DNA of 64,000 nucleotides from CALCMJ01 sp964475415. Lineage in GTDB: Bacteria; Bacteroidota; Bacteroidia; Chitinophagales; Saprospiraceae. Made by a program: the position numbers and the translations under genes. The DNA lies in contig CAYYWZ010000001.1 of assembly GCA_964475415.1 (NCBI GenBank), forward strand, positions 1 to 64,000, read 5' to 3'. The notes under the pieces were generated by a model. It had not been told where the DNA came from and made no database searches. It saw only the letters and a list, made by a program, of their open reading frames with translations. Positions 62,813-64,000 of this stretch are shown piece by piece; the stretch's first letter is position 1; every line of letters starts with the position of its first letter.

Positions 62813-63697
62813 TTATAGGACGAAATCGACGTAAGGATAACAAACATCGAAACCTTTATCCTTAAAGTAAGCAACTGTATCTTCTGTAGACTTAGAAGAA
62901 ACAACGAGGGCAAAATCTCCTCCCCATGCTCCTAAGCTCTTCATACATCCCCAGAAATCCTCAAAGTGCTTATCCTTAATCTTAGGAATACCCATCGCTT
63001 TACTGACTAGTGCCTCATGATCTTCTATCAATTCACAAAATTTCGATAAGGAAGTACACTTGATGGTTTCTTCCGTAATTTTATTGAGCGCCTTAGCAAA
63101 GATTTTTCTTGATTTTACTTTCTTAAAATAGTCCTTTATAGAATCATCGCTAGATTGTTTCCTTCCTAGATATACAAAGTATAGACTATTCTTGAACTTA
63201 GGATCAAAGTTGATCTCCGTATAATTTATCTCATCATCAACTAACTGATATTCTATCGGACCTTCTGCTCCTGCACATGCAACGTCATATCCAGAACCAT
63301 CGGACACTTTGAAATGTAGCATCATGGGATGTACACCAGCCCATTGTGCTACGAGATGTGTCAGAGTGGAACTAGATCCTAATCCCCAATCTTTATCAAA
63401 TTCTAACTTGGTAGTAATTCTAAAGCCATTCCACTTTGAGAGAAATTCTGAGTTCAGACGAACTGCATTTTTTAGTAGCTTTTGTAAATTTTTGGATATG
63501 GCTTCATCGGTCGTTTTGACACTAGAAAAATCATAGAGAGATATCTGTGCTTCGAACCATACTTCTCCTGCTGCATTCTCTGCTTTCCAGTAGATATCTG
63601 AACTTTTGATATTCTTGACCTTCATATGCTGGCCTAGCTTGGTAGGTAGCGCAATGGCTTTAGCTCCATCGAGAATGCCATACTCAGCAGTTAACAA
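62813..63697 (-). CDS. GYDIA-type GHMP family kinase
   Basis: The frame shows the GHMP kinase ATP-binding motif DWGLGSSSTLTHLVAQWAG and GSGYDVACAGAEGPIEYQL, the motif that names the GYDIA group. The likely role is a small-molecule kinase near the mevalonate-type kinases; the substrate is unknown. From TTG 63697 it has 294 residues. However, the frame stays open upstream to a TGA at 63752-63754 and encodes LEYYGHGKVLLTAEYGILDG, which is the conserved start of this family. The only start-like codon for that extension is CTG 63724. The true start is therefore uncertain and may be non-standard or mutated. Confidence 0.85.
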   Translation of the reverse strand: MLTAEYGILDGAKAIALPTKLGQHMKVKNIKSSDIYWKAENAAGEVWFEAQISLYDFSSVKTTDEAISKNLQKLLKNAVRLNSEFLSKWNGFRITTKLEFDKDWGLGSSSTLTHLVAQWAGVHPMMLHFKVSDGSGYDVACAGAEGPIEYQLVDDEINYTEINFDPKFKNSLYFVYLGRKQSSDDSIKDYFKKVKSRKIFAKALNKITEETIKCTSLSKFCELIEDHEALVSKAMGIPKIKDKHFEDFWGCMKSLGAWGGDFALVVSSKSTEDTVAYFKDKGFDVCYPYVDFVL

Positions 63698-63754
63698 TAC
63701 TTTTCCGTGACCGTAATATTCCAGCGCTAATTTCTTTAAAAGGTTATGTTCTCA

Positions 63755-64000
63755 GGATAGCACGAATATATGAAAATATCATATCTAATAATATTATATA
63801 AATAAAATTTCAATACAAGGGTTAAATAAATATCTGGCAGCACCTAGTGTCGAAAGATAAAATACCTAGTTTAGATTTCTAATCTTCTAGTTGATAAGAG
63901 TTAAGTTTCGGTAACAAAGCTCTTAGAGACAGACTTTATTTAGAAATGATAATTTTTTTGACATACCTATTCCCCACTCTTTCTAGCTGTAAAAAATAAA
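63755..64000. other. Intergenic region at the window end
   Basis: AT-rich DNA without a convincing reading frame, terminator or repeat. Confidence 0.4.

Overview
The window is chromosomal DNA from an AT-rich member of the Bacteroidota, most likely from the Saprospiria/Chitinophagia side of the phylum (inference). The support is: type IX secretion (T9SS) C-terminal domains on several secreted proteins; a giant gliding-type adhesin with SprB-like repeats; TonB receptors with a carboxypeptidase-like N-terminal domain; an S46 dipeptidyl-peptidase; a GYDIA-type GHMP kinase; the Bacteroidota-type GlmU-like protein; and several TAnnTTTG promoter elements at the right distance from start codons. All coordinates and alignments were made by eye.

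Layout. 1-5805: 3' part of a giant cysteine-rich T9SS adhesin. 6103-8017: a NUDIX-type regulator, a frameshifted SusE/F-like pseudogene and a GC-rich block of unknown nature. 8018-10244: an ECF sigma factor with an envelope-spanning partner. 10368-16948: a compact cluster of TonB receptor, ornithine-cyclodeaminase-like enzyme, stand-alone adenylation enzyme and VOC protein, with a divergent 4'-phosphopantetheinyl transferase. This looks like a small non-ribosomal amino-acid pathway, possibly a metallophore. 16974-19406: a CocE-type hydrolase and an NTF2-like protein. 19407-23752: a decayed zone with a truncated PemK toxin, an orphan T9SS tail, 38-bp direct repeats, a truncated surface protein and a Fic gene cut by one stop codon.

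25368-34675 is the most coherent region. A sulfite reductase, the two siroheme enzymes, CysH, a ferredoxin-NADP reductase and a ferredoxin form one sulfate-assimilation operon, followed by OsmC and the MetZ/MetX methionine genes. In front of the operon lie two short reading frames, each with a run of three cysteine codons and each followed by an intrinsic terminator. In both cases the end of the leader frame can pair with the terminator. This is the layout of tandem cysteine-dependent transcription attenuation and is the best candidate here for a new regulatory system.

34713-64000 is mostly housekeeping and secreted-protein genes: thioredoxin-like, metallo-beta-lactamase and esterase genes, YraN, a sugar-phosphate isomerase, a second ECF sigma/anti-sigma/DUF4097-like operon, a beta-CASP nuclease, an esterase lipoprotein, L31, MetK, GcvP, endonuclease I, an S46 peptidase, a polysaccharide lyase 6 remnant, Tag, an S37-type peptidase and a GHMP kinase. 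The many secreted peptidases and esterases suggest protein- and ester-degrading heterotrophy. Broken glycan genes (SusE/F-like and PL6) suggest that some polysaccharide use has been lost.
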